A stretch of 64,000 bases of DNA from Sphingomonas naasensis (GTDB lineage: Bacteria > Pseudomonadota > Alphaproteobacteria > Sphingomonadales > Sphingomonadaceae). The DNA is taken from the NCBI RefSeq assembly GCF_004792695.1, contig NZ_SRXU01000005.1, forward strand, positions 62,001 to 126,000. The letters are read 5' to 3'. Numbering within the stretch: position 1 is the first letter of the stretch; the number at the start of each line of letters is the position of its first letter. Made by a program: the position numbers and the translations under genes. The notes below the pieces were generated by a model. That model worked only from the letters and a program-made list of their open reading frames with translations, did not search any database and was not told where the DNA came from. This document shows, piece after piece, positions 52,513 through 59,575 of this stretch.

Positions 52513-53571
52513 TCAGGAAGCCGCGAACTTGAGCAGCTTGATCGCCTCGGAGTTGCTCACCATGCCGCCGACCCGCTTGGTCGCGTAGAAGTGCACGAAG
52601 GGCTTGTTGCTGTACGGATCGCGCAACACCTGCGTCTCGCCGCGCTCGGCGATCAGATAGCCGGCCTTGAAGTTGCCGAACGCGATCGACAGGCTGTTGG
52701 CCGCGATGTCGGGCATGTCCTCGGCCTCGACCACCGGATAGCCGAGCAGGGTCGCCGGCTGGCCGGCGGCAAGCGCGGGCTGCCAGAGGAATGCGCCGTC
52801 GCTGGTCTTGAACTTGCGGATCCGCGCCAGCGTCGCCGAGTTCATCACCCAGCTCGCCCCCTGCCGATAGGGCGCGCGCAGGCTCTGGACAAGGTCGATC
52901 AGCTTCTCGTCGGGATTGGCCGCGAACGCCCCCGCCGCGCCGCTCGCCAGATATTGCAGCGTCCCGAAGGCCCGCGTCGCATCGCTCGTCGTGGCGGTCG
53001 GCACGGCGAGGAAGCCTTTGGGCTTGTTGACGCCATTGCCCCCGACGAACGCTGCGCCCTCGGCCACGGCGAACTCGCGCGCCACTTCCGCCGCCAGCCA
53101 TTGCTCGACGTCGAACATCGCGTCGTCGAGCATCGCCTGGCTCGCCGCCGGGTTGGCATAGAGATCGCCCATCGGCGGCGCGACTTCGTTGAACACCGGC
53201 GTGTCGGTCTCGGGGCGTGCCACGGTCTCGGCCGCCCAGCCGCTCTCGAAACCGCCGCTGGTCACCAGCTTGCGATAGCCGCTCGATCCGACCTTCACGA
53301 CATTGGCGATGCCGCGGATCGGCGAAACCGCCTTCAGCGTCGCGTCGATCCGGCTGTCGATCTCCTCGGGCACCGCATAGCCACCTGCGGCGTCGCTCGC
53401 GCCCGACAGCGCCTTCATCTCGAAGCCGCCGCTCCCCGAGCGCAGAAAGCCTTCGAACGCCGCGCTGCCGAGCGGCCGCCCGCCCGCCAGCATCGGCCGC
53501 GCCGGGGGCAGCCCCGCCGTCTCCATTGCCTCGAAGCTCGCCTCGAGCGCGTCGGTCACCACATCGTCCAT
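52513..53571 (-). CDS. GTA major capsid protein, HK97 family (gp5)
   Basis: A 352-residue HK97-fold capsid protein. GGYAVPEEIDSRIDATLKAVSPIRGIA split near residue 75 marks the mature N-terminus; SGWAAETVARPETDTPVFNEV, GNGVNKPKGFL, WVMNSATLARIRKFKTSDG and FYATKRVGGMV are family hallmarks. It is shorter than many phage capsid proteins because the N-terminal scaffolding part is brief. Preceded and followed by hairpin-containing gaps. Confidence 0.95.
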   Translation of the reverse strand: MDDVVTDALEASFEAMETAGLPPARPMLAGGRPLGSAAFEGFLRSGSGGFEMKALSGASDAAGGYAVPEEIDSRIDATLKAVSPIRGIANVVKVGSSGYRKLVTSGGFESGWAAETVARPETDTPVFNEVAPPMGDLYANPAASQAMLDDAMFDVEQWLAAEVAREFAVAEGAAFVGGNGVNKPKGFLAVPTATTSDATRAFGTLQYLASGAAGAFAANPDEKLIDLVQSLRAPYRQGASWVMNSATLARIRKFKTSDGAFLWQPALAAGQPATLLGYPVVEAEDMPDIAANSLSIAFGNFKAGYLIAERGETQVLRDPYSNKPFVHFYATKRVGGMVSNSEAIKLLKFAAS

Positions 53572-53594
53572 GTCCGTCTCCCACAGTAAAGAAA

Positions 53595-53618
53595 CCCTCC
53601 TTCCGAAACGGGGAGGGG
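53595..53618. repeat. G/C-rich imperfect hairpin between protease and capsid genes
   Basis: CCCTCC TTCCG AAA CGGGGAGGGG folds into a bulged stem of the same style as the palindrome at 52481. It lies 24 nt upstream of the capsid start codon on the minus strand; sequences of this kind are dispersed in sphingomonad intergenic DNA, so it may be a mobile or REP-like unit. Confidence 0.45.
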
Positions 53619-53664
53619 AACCGCACAGCGCGCGGGGGTGGAGGCTCGCCCGAGGGCAGCCAGG

Positions 53665-54039
53665 TCAGTCGGCAGCCACGGCGTGCACCCGCGCCAGCGG
53701 TTGCATCGGGCTCGCCACGAGGCTGATCTCGAGCAGCTGCAATCCCTTGATCTCGCGATGCGGCCCGGCCTCGGCTTCGGTCACCCGATAGCCGAACGAC
53801 AGCCCCGTCACCGCGCCCCGGGCGACCGCGGCGGCAAGCTGCGGCTCTTCGACCCGCGCGACCACGCGCAACCCGCGCCGGTCGGCCGCCAGCCGTTCGA
53901 CCGTGCCGATCGGCTTGCCGCCATGCTGCCAGAGCAACGGCACCGCGCTGACCCGTCCGAACGCCCCGCGTCGAACCACGTCGCCGCCGCGGTCGGGCAC
54001 GTCGAACACCGCCACATAGCCGGCGAAGCGCACGCTCAT
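53665..54039 (-). CDS. GTA prohead protease, HK97 family (gp4)
   Basis: A 124-residue S78-type serine protease: FAGYVAVFDVPDRGGDVVRRGAF at the N-terminus, catalytic His in LLWQHGGKPIGT and Ser in ITGLSFGYRV-type sequence (here VTGLSFGYRV), LLEISLVASPM near the end. It matures the capsid protein encoded next. ATGA overlap with DUF6127. Confidence 0.93.
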   Translation of the reverse strand: MSVRFAGYVAVFDVPDRGGDVVRRGAFGRVSAVPLLWQHGGKPIGTVERLAADRRGLRVVARVEEPQLAAAVARGAVTGLSFGYRVTEAEAGPHREIKGLQLLEISLVASPMQPLARVHAVAAD

Positions 54040-54344
54040 TTCAGCCAGCCCGGAAACCCGAGCTTGACCGCCAGCCCGACCAGCAGCAGCGCAGCCGCCA
54101 TCCGTCCGGCCCAGGAAAAGGCCGCCTTGAGCGCCGAGCGCTTGGCGTCGCGCCACGCCCCCAGCAACTCGCGCAGCTCGGCCATGTCCTTCGCCGCGCC
54201 GACGTCCTCGAGCCCCAGACGCGCCAGCGCGCGCTGCGCGCTCGCCTCGCCCGCCTCCTCGGCTATCGCCCGAAGCGTCGCCATGTCGGCGCCGTCCTCT
54301 TTCGCCTGCTCGATCAGTTGCGCAAGCAGCGCTTCGTTACGCAT
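54036..54344 (-). CDS. DUF6127 protein of GTA cluster
   Basis: A 102-residue protein with a helical charged N-terminal part (LLAQLIEQAKEDGADMATLRAI) and one C-terminal membrane helix (AAALLLVGLAVKLGF). DUF6127 is found between portal and protease in sphingomonad GTA clusters; in RcGTA the slot is gp3.5. Function unknown; the membrane helix suggests it anchors proheads or acts in assembly rather than in the particle. Confidence 0.78.
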   Translation of the reverse strand: MRNEALLAQLIEQAKEDGADMATLRAIAEEAGEASAQRALARLGLEDVGAAKDMAELRELLGAWRDAKRSALKAAFSWAGRMAAALLLVGLAVKLGFPGWLK

Positions 54345-54389
54345 GTCACTCTCCCGATTGCCCGGCCGCCCGCTCCGGCCTAGGCAGCG

Positions 54390-54566
54390 ATGATGCCCCG
54401 TTGGCTCTTCCCTCTGCTGGTCACGTTGATCGTCGCGCGCGCCGCGCTGCTCGTCTGGGCCTGGTCGACCGATGCCGTCCTCAGGGCAAAATGCGGCAAT
54501 GTCGGTGGAAACTGGGATAGCGGGACGCGCCGTTGCGCGCTCGTGGTCACACCAGCCCGACCATAG
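54390..54566 (+). CDS. Small putative secreted or membrane protein antisense within the GTA cluster
   Basis: A 58-residue ORF starting at ATG 54390 (second ATG 54393) with an N-terminal hydrophobic segment (WLFPLLVTLIVARAALLVWAW) and then a C-x3-GG-x-W-x6-C motif (KCGNVGGNWDSGTRRC), a pattern common in small periplasmic proteins. It fills the only 202-bp gap in the GTA operon and overlaps the portal 3' end by 20 nt on the other strand. No good ribosome site. It may be real; the alternative is chance. Confidence 0.45.
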   Translation: MMPRWLFPLLVTLIVARAALLVWAWSTDAVLRAKCGNVGGNWDSGTRRCALVVTPARP

Positions 54567-55656
54567 CCCGCTTCTCTTCGTCGCTCAGAAAATCCGCCGC
54601 GCTCACCTGACGCCAAAGCCGCTCGCGATCCTCGGCCAGAGCGGTCACGCGATCGAGATCGACCGCCAGCGACGCGCCCTCGAACCAGCCGCGCAACGCC
54701 TGTGCGAGCCCCGCGAGGATCGTGTCCGCCACCGGCAGGATCGCGAGCCGCCACAGCGCGCGATTGGCTTCGCGGTAGTTGGCATAGGCAGTGTCGCCGG
54801 GCAGCCCGAGCAGCATCGGCGGCACGCCGAAGGCAAGCGCGATCTCGCGCGCCGCCGCGGCCTTCAGCCCCACGAAATCCATGTCGGCCGGCGTCATCCC
54901 CATCGCCTGCCATTTGAGCCCGCCCTCGAGCAGCAGCGGGCGTCCGGCATTGGCCGCGCCGGCAAACCCTGCCTCGAGCTCGTTCTTCACCCGCGCGAAC
55001 TGGTCGGGGCTGAGCACCCCGCCGTCGCCGACGTCGTAGATCAGCGCCCCCGAAGGCCGCGCGGCATTATCGAGCAGCGCCTTGTTCCAGCGTGTCGCGG
55101 CATTGTGGATGGCGATCGCTCCCGCCGCCGCGCCGAGGCAGCCGAGCCCGTAATGGTCGTCGACCGGATTGAACGTCTTGAGCTGGACCACCGCGGGGCG
55201 TCCTCCGGCATCCTCCGCCGCGAGCCGGCTGACGTGCGCCCCCACCCGATAGCGATAGGCGACCGGCCAGCCATTCGCGTCGGGCTCGACCGTCACGCGT
55301 TCGGGTCGAAGCGCGAACAGCTCGCGCACCGCGCCGGCGCTGTCGGTCAAAATCTGTACCCACGCGTTGCCGTGGAGCAGAAGATGCGACGCGATCGTCT
55401 CGATCAGCACCTGCCCGCCCGAACGCGCCGTGGCGAGCGCCACCAGCGTCGGATCGCTCGCCGCGAGCGGCACCGATCCCACGCCTTCGCTCACCAGCTT
55501 GACTGCGCGCTGCGCCACCGGATTATGGCAATAGCCTTCGCGCACCTGCGCCTCGTAGCTGCGCGGCCATTCGCCGAGGCTGGTGATGGTGCCGCCACGC
55601 GCCAGCGCCGGCCGCGCGCGGTCACCCGCGGCGGATTTGCGTCCGAACCACTTCAT
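54547..55656 (-). CDS. GTA portal protein, HK97 family (gp3)
   Basis: A 369-residue portal protein forming the 12-mer DNA gate. WFGRKS at the start, AVKLVSEGVGSVPL, HLLLHGNAWVQIL, LKTFNPVDDHYGLGCLGAA, KWQAMGMTPADMDFVGLK and FGVPPMLLGLPGDTAYANYREANRALWR are strong family signatures. ATG 55654-55656 is used; an in-frame ATG 36 nt upstream exists. Ends within the small plus-strand ORF. Confidence 0.95.
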   Translation of the reverse strand: MKWFGRKSAAGDRARPALARGGTITSLGEWPRSYEAQVREGYCHNPVAQRAVKLVSEGVGSVPLAASDPTLVALATARSGGQVLIETIASHLLLHGNAWVQILTDSAGAVRELFALRPERVTVEPDANGWPVAYRYRVGAHVSRLAAEDAGGRPAVVQLKTFNPVDDHYGLGCLGAAAGAIAIHNAATRWNKALLDNAARPSGALIYDVGDGGVLSPDQFARVKNELEAGFAGAANAGRPLLLEGGLKWQAMGMTPADMDFVGLKAAAAREIALAFGVPPMLLGLPGDTAYANYREANRALWRLAILPVADTILAGLAQALRGWFEGASLAVDLDRVTALAEDRERLWRQVSAADFLSDEEKRAMVGLV

Positions 55657-55741
55657 GCCTGTCTCCCCGATCAGGGTATCGTCCGCCGGCAAACCCCTCC
55701 CGCATCCGGAGAGGCAGGGCAGTATGGTCGACCGCCGCGCC

Positions 55742-56410
55742 TCAGCGCCGCGTCGCGAACCAGATCACGTGCCGCGGCCCTTTGCCGTTGCTGCGCGCCT
55801 TCACGCCGACTTCCTCGACGGCAAACCCCGCCTCGCGCAGCCGCCGCGCGAACGCATTATCGGGCGCCGCGGACCACACCGCCAGCACCCCGCCCGGCCG
55901 CAGGGCTGCCTTCGCCGCCGCCAGGCCGCGCATCGAATAGAGTCCGTCATTGCCCGGCCGGGTGAGCCCGTCGGGTCCATTGTCGACATCGAGCAGGATC
56001 GCGTCATAGCGTCCCTGCCCGCGCGCGATCACCGCGCCGACATCGTCGAGCACCACCGCCACGCGCGGGTCGTCGAGGCATCCCGCCGCCAGCTCCGCCA
56101 TCGGCCCTTTCGCCCAATCGATGATCTTCGGCACCAGCTCGGCGACGGCGATCCGCGCATCCGCGCCCAGCCGCCGCAGCGCCGCACGCAGCGTGAACCC
56201 CATGCCATATCCGCCGATCAGCAGATGCGGCGCCGATAGCGGTAGCCGGTCGATCGTCATGTCGGCCAGCGCTTCCTCGGACCCGCTCATCCGGCTGCTC
56301 ATCAGCTCGTTGCGGTCTAGAACGATCATGAAGTCGCGCCCGCGGCGGAACAGCCGCAGCGGGTCGCCGCCAGGCACTTCCGCCGTATCGATCAATTCGC
56401 GCGGGACCAT
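55742..56410 (-). CDS. Spermidine synthase-like methyltransferase-fold protein in GTA cluster
   Basis: A 222-residue Rossmann protein: HLLIGGYGMGFTLRAALRRLG (ligand loop), AVAELVPKIIDWAKGP, DDPRVAVVLDDVG and YDAILLDVDNGPDG correspond to the SpeE core. It lacks the N-terminal beta-domain of true spermidine synthases. Located between terminase and portal, in the same direction, with 27 nt and 85 nt gaps. Whether it acts on polyamines, packaged DNA or is cargo is unknown. Confidence 0.75.
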   Translation of the reverse strand: MVPRELIDTAEVPGGDPLRLFRRGRDFMIVLDRNELMSSRMSGSEEALADMTIDRLPLSAPHLLIGGYGMGFTLRAALRRLGADARIAVAELVPKIIDWAKGPMAELAAGCLDDPRVAVVLDDVGAVIARGQGRYDAILLDVDNGPDGLTRPGNDGLYSMRGLAAAKAALRPGGVLAVWSAAPDNAFARRLREAGFAVEEVGVKARSNGKGPRHVIWFATRR

Positions 56411-56437
56411 CTTCGCTCCTCGGGTTGCGCGCCTCGC

Positions 56438-57736
56438 CTACAGCAAGGTGACCCGCGCCGCACCCCGTTTGCCCAGCATCAATTCGGTCATCGCCCAGAC
56501 AAGCGCGTCGGCACGGTCGGGCGAGCGGCCCGGGCCCTCATAGCCGCCACCGGCCTGCAACCCGCACAATTCATCCTCGAGCGCGGAGAAGCCGCCGACA
56601 TGCCATGCGCGGCCCGCCTCATAGAGCAGCGCCACCGGCTCGGCGCGCGATACCTTCCCCCGCGTGGCATGGACCAGCGTCACCGGCAGGCCGCTGTCGG
56701 CGCCGCGCAGCACGCTGGCCACCATGTCGCCGCCCTGGTTCTTTTCCGCGACGACGCGCTCGGCGCGATGCCGCGCCGCGCACGCCGCCACGGCGCGCGC
56801 CCAGCCTTCGGGCGATGCGCCGTGCACGCTGGCATCTTCGAGCACATAGCCGCGTCGGTCGCGCCCCAGCCCCACCGCGACGATGCCGCAGGCATCCCCT
56901 CCCGCGCTCGCCGGGGGGTCGACACCGATCACCACCCGCACCAGTTCGGGCGCCGCGCCGATCCGCGCCCGCTCCACCATGTCGCGCGTCCACAGCGCGT
57001 CGGGAACGTCATCGAGCAGCTCGCCATGCAATTCCTGCCGCCCGAGCCGCGTGCCGGCATAAATTCCCATCGCGTCGAAAAACCCCCGGGCAAGGTTGGC
57101 CCGATTGACCATCGTCGCGCCGCAGGTCTTGATCACGCTCGCATCGGCGACCAGCCGTCGCACCAGCGCAACCGGGCGCGGTGTGGTCGTGGCGACCACC
57201 TGGGCCTTGCCCATGCGCAGCGACATCAACAGATTGTCCCACGTATCCTCGCCGTTCGCCCATTTGCCGATCTCGTCGGCCCAGGCGATGTGGTGCTGCG
57301 GCCCGCGGAGCTTGTCTGGCTCGCTTGCCGCGAACACTTCTGCCTGCGCGCCTCCGGGCCATTTCAGCCGCCCGATCGACGGCTCCCAGCTCGGCCGCCG
57401 CTGCCACCCGGCAACCGCCAGCAGTCCGCTCTCGCCTTCGATCATCACCCGCCGCACGTCCTCCTGCGTCGCGCCGACCAGCGCGATCCGCAGCTTCGGA
57501 TTGCGCTCGGCTTGCGCGCGCACCCATTCCGCGCCCATCCGTGTCTTGCCGAACCCGCGTCCGGCCATCACCAGCCAGGCCCGCCATTCTCCCGATGGCG
57601 GTGTCTGGTCGGGACGTCGCCACCATGGCCAGTGCTTCTCCAGCACACGCGCATCGATTTCCGAAAGCCCGGAGATGCAATCGCGCCACCGGGGATCGAG
57701 CGCGGCCTGTTCGGCTTGCGAATACGCCGCGGCCAT
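56438..57736 (-). CDS. GTA large terminase subunit (gp2)
   Basis: A 432-residue packaging motor. Walker A in VMAGRGFGKTRMGAEW, Walker B IAWADE, coupling motif VATTTPRP, and nuclease acidic residues in VIGVDPPAS and EKNQGGDMV. GTA terminases package host DNA by headful cutting. ATG 57734-57736 has GGGAGGGG upstream; an in-frame ATG at 57805 sits at the predicted transcription start and would be leaderless. No small terminase gene is adjacent. Confidence 0.93.
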   Translation of the reverse strand: MAAAYSQAEQAALDPRWRDCISGLSEIDARVLEKHWPWWRRPDQTPPSGEWRAWLVMAGRGFGKTRMGAEWVRAQAERNPKLRIALVGATQEDVRRVMIEGESGLLAVAGWQRRPSWEPSIGRLKWPGGAQAEVFAASEPDKLRGPQHHIAWADEIGKWANGEDTWDNLLMSLRMGKAQVVATTTPRPVALVRRLVADASVIKTCGATMVNRANLARGFFDAMGIYAGTRLGRQELHGELLDDVPDALWTRDMVERARIGAAPELVRVVIGVDPPASAGGDACGIVAVGLGRDRRGYVLEDASVHGASPEGWARAVAACAARHRAERVVAEKNQGGDMVASVLRGADSGLPVTLVHATRGKVSRAEPVALLYEAGRAWHVGGFSALEDELCGLQAGGGYEGPGRSPDRADALVWAMTELMLGKRGAARVTLL

Positions 57737-57811
57737 GGCCCCTCCCGAACGTCGAAGCGGACTGCCGCCGCACACCGAAGTGCCCGACTCGCAGTTCTTC
57801 AGCATTCCTGA

Positions 57812-57840
57812 TTAGTGCCACATCAGCGTTGCGCTGTCAA
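57812..57840 (-). promoter_or_regulatory. Candidate promoter of the GTA operon
   Basis: On the minus strand TTGACA (57840-57835), 17 nt, then CACTAA (57817-57812; ACTAAT with an 18-nt spacer). This gives transcription from about 57805, 69 nt before the preferred terminase start. No TTAA-N7-TTAA CtrA box was seen in the gap. Confidence 0.5.
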
Positions 57841-57908
57841 GAACAAATTACCTATATGGTTCGTTTTGATTTCTGCATATCGCCTCGATTGCGCGGCGCC
57901 CGGCTTCC

Positions 57909-58313
57909 ATGGCATGCGCCCCTGCCATGCGCCGAGCTCTTCGCCTCGCTTTCTGGCCCGCGGTTCTCTTCACCTTCGTGATGGCCGTTCTCCCCCATCC
58001 TCCGCAGCTTCCCGGCCAGCCGATCGACAAGGTGCAGCACATCCTCGCCTTCACCGTGCTCACCGCGCTCGCGGTCGCGGGCTGGCCCGGAGCGGCCCGC
58101 TGGCGGCTGTTTCTCGGCCTGTCCGGCTTCGGCGTGCTGATCGAGATTGTCCAGGCGATCCCCGCGCTCCATCGCAGCGCCGACTGGCGCGACTGGCTCG
58201 CCGACACCGCGGCGATCCTCGCCGTTCTCGTGTTCGTCGCGCTGGTCGAGCGGCTTCGCGGTGTCGCTCAGCCGGCAGCGGCGCCGCGGAACGGGATGTC
58301 GCGCCGACCATAA
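57909..58313 (+). CDS. VanZ-like membrane protein
   Basis: A 134-residue protein with four helices and the VanZ-type core PIDKVQHILAFTVLTALAV followed by LGLSGFGVLIEIVQ and SADWRDWLADTAAI, the conserved pattern of the family (DxxxH, E-x-x-Q, D-x-x-A). VanZ proteins are linked to low-level glycopeptide resistance in Gram-positives; here the function is unknown. A second ATG at 57927 is possible. Its 3' end overlaps the DUF418 gene by 46 nt, tail to tail. Confidence 0.78.
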   Translation: MACAPAMRRALRLAFWPAVLFTFVMAVLPHPPQLPGQPIDKVQHILAFTVLTALAVAGWPGAARWRLFLGLSGFGVLIEIVQAIPALHRSADWRDWLADTAAILAVLVFVALVERLRGVAQPAAAPRNGMSRRP

Positions 58314-59467
58314 GTGAGCGCCCGCCAGACCCATTCGACTGGGCCGTAGCGGAACCGCCGAAGCCACCACCGCGCCAATACCAGCTGCGCCGCGATCGCA
58401 CCCAGCCCGACGAGCAGCCGGGTGCGCTGGTCCCAGTCGTCATGCAGCCCGAGTCCGAAACCGTAAAAGAGCGGCACGAAGATCAGCGACTGGAGGATGT
58501 AGAGCGTCAGCGTCGTGCGGCCGACCCCGGCGAGCGGGTGCAGCACCCTCCGCAGCGGACTCTGGAAAAGCGCGAGCAGCAGCAGCGCCCATAGCGCCGT
58601 GCCCGAAAGCTCGAACCAACTGCCGAGCAGCGCCCCGAACAGCCGGTTGGCGGCCTCGCCATGGTCGCCGCGCGCGAATGCGGCCGAAAGATCGTCGCGA
58701 AAGAAATAGAGCAGCAGCACCGCCGCCGCGGCGATCGCCAGCGCGATCCAGCGCGCCCGCGCATAGGCGCCCAGCCGCGCAAAGAAACCGATCCGGCCGA
58801 GCATCATGCCGACCAGATACAGGCCGAGAATCTGGGTGAGTCGGCCCGATTCGAGCATGAACCACCATTTGGGCAGCTGGCCCTGCCAAAGATTGGCGCG
58901 CAGATATTCGCCGAACGTGCCCGACAAATAAGTCGCCATCGCCGGATCGGAATAATGGTTGGGCGGCTGGTTGGCCCAGCTCGCCCCCGCCATCGCCGCG
59001 CCGAGCTGGACGAGCAGCAAGGGGCTGAGGAAGCAGAAGGCGGCGACTGCGATCAGCACCCGATTGTCCCGGACGCGGTGGAAGGCGAGGAGCAGGAAGC
59101 CCATCAGCGCGAGCAGCTGGATGATGTCGCCGCGATAGACCATCGCGTGGAGAAAGCCGATCCCGAACAGCACGGTAAGCCGCCACGCGAAGCGCGCCGT
59201 GAAATCACTGCCACGCCGGGCAGCGCGATCCATCAGGATGAAGAAGCTGAAGCCGAAGCAGAGCGCGAGCAGCGAGAAGCTCTTGCCCATGAACAGAAGA
59301 TAGATGGTGTCGGCGACAGCGCCGGGGCGCGGATCGGCCCAGTAGAGCTCGTAGCTCTCGATCATGTGCACCAGAAACAACGCCATCAGCGCGAAGCCGC
59401 GCACGATGTCGACCGATTCGAGCCGCGTGTCGTTCATCGCCGTTTCCGGCGCCGTCACCTGCTGCAT
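58268..59467 (-). CDS. DUF418/YeiB-type membrane protein
   Basis: A 399-residue protein with about ten helices. N-terminal VDIVRGFALMALFLVHM matches the acyltransferase-like/heparan-type start of DUF418 (YeiB) proteins, and the C-terminal LYILQSLIFVPLFYGFGLGL and VEWVWRALTYG are diagnostic. Function unknown. GGGGAGAGGG precedes the ATG. Confidence 0.88.
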   Translation of the reverse strand: MQQVTAPETAMNDTRLESVDIVRGFALMALFLVHMIESYELYWADPRPGAVADTIYLLFMGKSFSLLALCFGFSFFILMDRAARRGSDFTARFAWRLTVLFGIGFLHAMVYRGDIIQLLALMGFLLLAFHRVRDNRVLIAVAAFCFLSPLLLVQLGAAMAGASWANQPPNHYSDPAMATYLSGTFGEYLRANLWQGQLPKWWFMLESGRLTQILGLYLVGMMLGRIGFFARLGAYARARWIALAIAAAAVLLLYFFRDDLSAAFARGDHGEAANRLFGALLGSWFELSGTALWALLLLALFQSPLRRVLHPLAGVGRTTLTLYILQSLIFVPLFYGFGLGLHDDWDQRTRLLVGLGAIAAQLVLARWWLRRFRYGPVEWVWRALTYGRRDIPFRGAAAG

Positions 59468-59575
59468 TCCCTCTCCCCTTTTCGCGGCGCGACGCTAGCC
59501 GCGGCCGCTCGCGAAATCCAACGCTTGCGTCCCGATCTTTACCGGTTGTTCGTCATGCGGCCCTAGCATCGGGTC

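Noticed and set aside
54472-55965. 497-codon plus-strand frame over the portal gene
   Set aside because: Antisense to a well-supported portal protein and spans several genes without any motif.
43617-57736. Prophage
   Set aside because: No integrase, repressor, replication, small terminase, holin or att-like repeats; gene order and sizes match gene transfer agents.
57737-57805. Terminase start at the upstream ATG
   Set aside because: It has weaker ribosome-site support and sits at the predicted transcription start; kept only as an alternative.
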